Of a stretch of 64,000 bases of DNA, positions 60,668 to 64,000 are shown one piece after another. The notes beneath the pieces were generated by a model, which worked only from the letters and a program-made list of their open reading frames with translations, was not told the DNA's origin and did not search any database. Each line of letters starts with the position of its first letter. Within the stretch, counting starts at the first letter, position 1. The stretch is taken from contig CAZJVD010000005.1 in NCBI GenBank assembly GCA_964549505.1, positions 1-64,000 on the forward strand, read 5' to 3'. This DNA is from CAZJVD01 sp964549505 (GTDB taxonomy: Bacteria > Bdellovibrionota > UBA1018 > CAZJVD01). The position numbers and the translations under genes are program-made.

Positions 60668-62289
60668 AACTCGCGCGACCTCAACAATGCTTTCGCAGCC
60701 AACTCACCGCAAGCACCCATGATACCGCCCCCCGGATGGGTTCCCGATCCGCACATCCAAAGACGTTTGAGCGGCGTCGAGTACCGTGAAGCTCCAGCGA
60801 CAGGACGGAAGAACAGTAGCTGCTCGAGCGACAGTTCTCCTTGAAAGATATTTCCTTCGGACAAGCCCACCATCTTTTCGATGTCCCACGGAGTGAGCGT
60901 CTGTTGGTGGAGAATCGATGACCGAAGACCTGGAATGTATTCTTCGAGCGTGTCGACGACCGTTTTTCCAAACGCATCGCGAGCATCCGGCCACGCTTCG
61001 GGACCTTCCTTGAGGTGATAAGGCGCGTACTGAACAAACGCCGATAGCACGTGTTTTCCAGGAGGCGCCAGCGTCGGATCGGACAATGTCGGAATCACCA
61101 CATTGATATAGGGCCGCTTCGAAAAATTTCCAGCTTTAGCGTCATCGTAAGCTCGTTCCAGATAAGCCGTACCTGGAGCGATCGCAATATCACCACGGAT
61201 ATGGGGTCCGTCACCCGGTCGGCACTTGAACTCGGGCACGCGATCCAGAGCAAGATTGACCTTGCCCGAGCTTCCGCGAAACTTAAACTGACTGATTTTT
61301 GTACGAAACTCGGGGTCGAGATCGCTCGGTTCTAAAAGTTTTAAGTACGTCGCGCGCGGATCAAGCGCCGAGATCACGACGCTGGCTTTCAGTTCGGCTC
61401 CGGATTTCAGAACCACGCCAGACACCGTGCCGTTCTTGTTCAAGAAACGACTGACCTCGGCGTCTGTAACGATTTCGGCACCAAAACTTTCAGCAGCGTT
61501 TGCTAAGGCGAGACTCACGCCGCCGGTTCCGCCTTTGTGGAATCCCCATGCGCGAAAGGCGCCGTCGATCTCACCCATGTAGTGGTGAAGCAACACATAC
61601 GCCGTTCCGGGCGAACGCACGCCGAGAAACGTCCCGATGATTCCGCTCACTGACATCGGTGCCTTGAGAACGTCGGACTCAAACCACTGATCCAGAAACT
61701 CGAGCGCACTCATCGTGAGCAGTTTGAGATGCGTGTAAAACGCTTCGTCACCCATGTCGGTCAATTCTCGAGACACGCGCAGTAAATCCCAAGCTTCTTT
61801 CGGATTGTTGCTGAACGGATCGGGCGCGGGACGATCGATGATCCCTTTCACAAGACGCGCCATTCGGCTCATCTCAGCACCGAACTCTGGATAGATCTCG
61901 GCGTCCTTACGGCTAAATACAGAAACTTCCTCGCGGCTCCGCGCGGGATCCGGCCATCGACAAAGACCTCGACCTTCGGGAAGCGGTAAGAAAGAACAAT
62001 CGAGCGGTATCAACTCGAAACCGTGTTTGACGAGTTCGAGATCGCGGATGATCTGTGGACGAAACAAACTCACCACATACGAACAGACCGAAAACTTAAA
62101 CCCAGGAAACACCTCTTCGGTAACCGCAGCACCACCCATCACGGAACGTCGTTCGAGGACGAGAACCCGCTTACCAGCTTTGGCTAGATATCCCGCAGCC
62201 ACAAGACCGTTGTGCCCGCCACCGACGATGATGGCGTCATAGGGCTTCGAGGAAAGAATCTGAGTTCCTGAGGTCGCAAGGCTTTTCAT
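60664..62289 (-). CDS. PYROXD2/CrtI-like FAD oxidoreductase
   Basis: 541 aa. The dinucleotide motif is intact (DAIIVGGGHNGLVAAGYLAKAGKRVLVLERR, Gly 23, 24, 25 and 28), followed by GGAAVTEEVFPGFKFSVCSYVVSLFRP, and the C-terminal GASRYSTPLKRLWMCGSGTHPGGGIMGACGELAA. This is the PYROXD2 branch of the phytoene-desaturase superfamily; most bacterial members lack a known substrate. It is the middle gene of a three-gene operon with 4-bp overlaps at both ends. Confidence 0.85.
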   Translation of the reverse strand: MKSLATSGTQILSSKPYDAIIVGGGHNGLVAAGYLAKAGKRVLVLERRSVMGGAAVTEEVFPGFKFSVCSYVVSLFRPQIIRDLELVKHGFELIPLDCSFLPLPEGRGLCRWPDPARSREEVSVFSRKDAEIYPEFGAEMSRMARLVKGIIDRPAPDPFSNNPKEAWDLLRVSRELTDMGDEAFYTHLKLLTMSALEFLDQWFESDVLKAPMSVSGIIGTFLGVRSPGTAYVLLHHYMGEIDGAFRAWGFHKGGTGGVSLALANAAESFGAEIVTDAEVSRFLNKNGTVSGVVLKSGAELKASVVISALDPRATYLKLLEPSDLDPEFRTKISQFKFRGSSGKVNLALDRVPEFKCRPGDGPHIRGDIAIAPGTAYLERAYDDAKAGNFSKRPYINVVIPTLSDPTLAPPGKHVLSAFVQYAPYHLKEGPEAWPDARDAFGKTVVDTLEEYIPGLRSSILHQQTLTPWDIEKMVGLSEGNIFQGELSLEQLLFFRPVAGASRYSTPLKRLWMCGSGTHPGGGIMGACGELAAKALLRSREL

Positions 62290-63509
62290 ACGGAACCTCG
62301 TTTCCGTTCGGGATCAAAGAATGGTGTTTTGACGACCTTGCAACGAGCGATATCGAGCTCGTGTTCCACGATGATTTGCATTCCGACCGTTTCGCCTAAG
62401 GCTTGAAACTCGGGTCTTACGTGAGCGAGCGCGATATTTTTTTTGAGAATCGGAGACCAAGTCCCGCTACTTGCGTAGCCGATCTGAACATCGTCCGGCC
62501 CGAAAATCGGAACCGTCTTTCGCCAAGCAGCCGTGCAAATCTCAGGACTCACTCCCCGACTGCGATGCGCGCGCTCGAAATCATCCCAATCAACCTCAAG
62601 TCCCACCAGGACCGTCTCGGGACGATCCGCTAAGCGTCCGTTCTTACTCTTTCTCCGAAGACTTTCGGCTCCGACGAAATCCCGATCGAGGTCGATCCGC
62701 GCACCTAAACCTATTTCGTAAGGCGTCGACTTCCGCGAGTCGAGACTCAAATGAAGCGAGCTCTGATAGTCGACACCGTTCAAGATGTAGCCTGCTTCGA
62801 CACGGCAAACATCCATGGCATCGAGTCCACAGGCTTCGAGACCGTGCTTACGACCACGCGCAAGCAACGCGTCCCAGAGTGGCATCGCTTGGTCACGGTC
62901 GACCCAGAGTTCGTAACCCAAGTCGCCTGTGTATCCAGTTCTTGTGACAAACCCTTTTCCGCCAGACTCAAAACGAACCGGACAGCCTTTGAAAAAACCG
63001 ATGTCGCGCACGCCGACGGTTCCGTCTGCAGCGGTGACCTCGGCAACGACTTCGCGCGCACGTGGTCCTTGAACAGAGAGCGAAGCAAGATCGCGCGAAC
63101 GATCGGTGACCGTCACGTTAAAGCCGTACGCCACACGAGAGAACCACGAGTAACTGGGGTCGGCTGATTGAATTCGAAAACAGTTTTCGCTCACGCGAAA
63201 CACCGTTCCATCGTCGACAACATAACCATCATCGTCGCACCAGCAGACATACGTCATTCCACCCGGTTTCAACGACGCGATGTCACGCACTAAGAGACGT
63301 TTTAAGAAGGGCACGACATCCGGCCCCGAGACTTCGTACTTAAAGAGTGGTGACACATCGATCAGTCCCGCTGTTTCGCGAAACGCGTAATACTCGCGAT
63401 CGTGACTGAAATCATAAGAGCAGACCGAAAGATATCCGGCCCAGTGTTTCCAACGATGACTGGCGCAGAGCCGCATCATGCCGTCATAGACGGGCGTTTT
63501 CATCCCCAT
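62286..63509 (-). CDS. GcvT-like aminomethyltransferase family protein
   Basis: 407 aa. The fold of folate-dependent aminomethyltransferases is visible: FRETAGLIDVSPLFKYEVSGPDVVPFLKRLLVRDI at the N terminus, LSVQGPRAREVV, RTGYTGDLGYELWVD, the CRVEAGYILNGVDY stretch with the substrate-contact Glu, and a C-terminal barrel with IGYASSGTWSPILKKNIALAHVRPE. Glycine-cleavage partners (GcvH, GcvP) are absent, so it is more likely a folate-using demethylase or related enzyme acting with the two flavoproteins in its operon. Confidence 0.82.
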   Translation of the reverse strand: MGMKTPVYDGMMRLCASHRWKHWAGYLSVCSYDFSHDREYYAFRETAGLIDVSPLFKYEVSGPDVVPFLKRLLVRDIASLKPGGMTYVCWCDDDGYVVDDGTVFRVSENCFRIQSADPSYSWFSRVAYGFNVTVTDRSRDLASLSVQGPRAREVVAEVTAADGTVGVRDIGFFKGCPVRFESGGKGFVTRTGYTGDLGYELWVDRDQAMPLWDALLARGRKHGLEACGLDAMDVCRVEAGYILNGVDYQSSLHLSLDSRKSTPYEIGLGARIDLDRDFVGAESLRRKSKNGRLADRPETVLVGLEVDWDDFERAHRSRGVSPEICTAAWRKTVPIFGPDDVQIGYASSGTWSPILKKNIALAHVRPEFQALGETVGMQIIVEHELDIARCKVVKTPFFDPERKRGSV

Positions 63510-63547
63510 AAGGGGCGTCTAACATGCTGGCGGGGGATCAGGGAACT

Positions 63548-64000
63548 TTAATCAAAGAAGTCTTCAGTGTCTGCAGAGACATCGATGCCATCGGGTAAAC
63601 CCGACACCTCACCGGACACGTCACCAGATACTTCTGGTCGATCGAGTTCGAATGGTGCTTTGATATCGAGATTCATTTTTGCAGTCTTTTCGCCAAACTC
63701 TGATTTGGCGCTCATCGGATTGTCCGAAATAAAAAAGTCGGTTTCGACGCGTTGGCGATTGCGCTCGAGAACCATTTGCTCGGGGTCTTTGGCAACTACA
63801 GAGAGTGCGCCCTGCATGCGTTTCGTAACAAGATTTTGAACTTTTTCTTCTTTCAAAGGCAAAGGCGCAGGCATAGGCACCCGAGCCGCAGAATGAAGGA
63901 CCGACGATAGCGCTGTCTGCGGAATCGAGCGCGCACGAACAGGCGTCGCCGAAACCGCGGTGACGGGACCTTGTGCTTCCTTAGGAAAGAACCGAAGCGT
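63548..64000 (-). CDS. C-terminal part of a protein cut by the window edge, unknown function
   Basis: The minus-strand frame is open from the right window edge to the stop at 63548, giving at least 150 residues; an internal ATG at 63880 is probably not the start. The visible part is hydrophilic, Ala/Pro/Val-rich near the edge (TAVSATPVRARSIPQTA), then charged (KRMQGALSVVAKDPEQMVLERNRQRVETDFF), and ends in an acidic, repeat-like tail (EVSGDVSGEVSG). No domain is recognised. It lies 38 bp upstream of the GcvT-like gene start on the same strand and could be the first gene of that operon. Confidence 0.5.
   Translation of the reverse strand, partial: TLRFFPKEAQGPVTAVSATPVRARSIPQTALSSVLHSAARVPMPAPLPLKEEKVQNLVTKRMQGALSVVAKDPEQMVLERNRQRVETDFFISDNPMSAKSEFGEKTAKMNLDIKAPFELDRPEVSGDVSGEVSGLPDGIDVSADTEDFFD

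Noticed and set aside
1..64000. tRNA or rRNA genes, prophage, plasmid origin
   Set aside because: No cloverleaf-like T-loop/anticodon pattern, rRNA core sequence, integrase or replication gene was found on reading both strands.

Overview
The window looks like a piece of a Gram-negative chromosome of roughly 50-53 % GC, densely packed with short or overlapping gene junctions. No rRNA, tRNA, phage or CRISPR locus is visible. An OmpA-type outer-membrane protein, several signal-peptide proteins, a membrane pyrophosphatase, HemJ, mycobacterial-type Ino1, receiver proteins with PilZ-like or TPR modules and a RoxA-type ribosomal oxygenase together fit a Bdellovibrionota/Oligoflexia or other 'delta'-type proteobacterial lineage. 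That placement is inferred from family content, not proven.

Layout. 0-12.7 kb: a small Cys-rich secreted protein, a D-Ala-D-Ala dipeptidase, a 318-bp inverted-repeat element, a secreted HExxH protein, an envelope pair (UGM/amine-oxidase-like flavoprotein and GT-C membrane protein), a metallophosphoesterase, several secreted proteins, OmpA, a TrmB-like methyltransferase, a secreted ankyrin protein and a Lys-rich secreted protein. 12.7-24.8 kb: an Atm1-type ABC exporter, a 1,240-aa orphan membrane protein, MsrB, a CDF metal exporter, HemJ, HppA, TerC, a queuosine-precursor-type transporter and CutA. 24.8-32 kb: a 174-bp MITE-like element, Ino1, an rrf2-sufC-sufD-sufS-sufT operon that has no sufB, and a VWA protein. 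31.8-40 kb: RoxA, citrate synthase, PepN, a pseudo-receiver/GHKL-like protein, and a PuuD-like membrane domain with a separate cytochrome c.

40-52 kb is a surface-polysaccharide region: a GT-C protein, a flippase-like protein, three glycosyltransferases, and on the other side of a SelO-like protein a GNAT acetyltransferase, a DegT aminotransferase and a second UGM-like flavoprotein. Several of its genes carry in-frame 12- or 18-bp tandem repeats. Between the SelO-like gene and a [2Fe-2S] ferredoxin lies a 550-bp non-coding stretch with perfect palindromes and a predicted G-quadruplex. 52-58.2 kb carries three receiver-type proteins, S-adenosylhomocysteinase and a PilZ protein, suggesting c-di-GMP-linked signalling. 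58.2-64 kb has two further Cys-rich secreted proteins, an operon of two PYROXD2-like flavoproteins plus a GcvT-like protein, and a gene cut by the window edge.

The points I would look at first are the divergent SelO-like pseudokinase (45883-47721), the three-member Cys-rich secreted family with a shared upstream box on two members, the MITE whose terminal motif recurs as solo copies at stop codons, the palindrome-rich intergenic region, the sufB-less SUF operon, and the active/degenerate flavoprotein pair.
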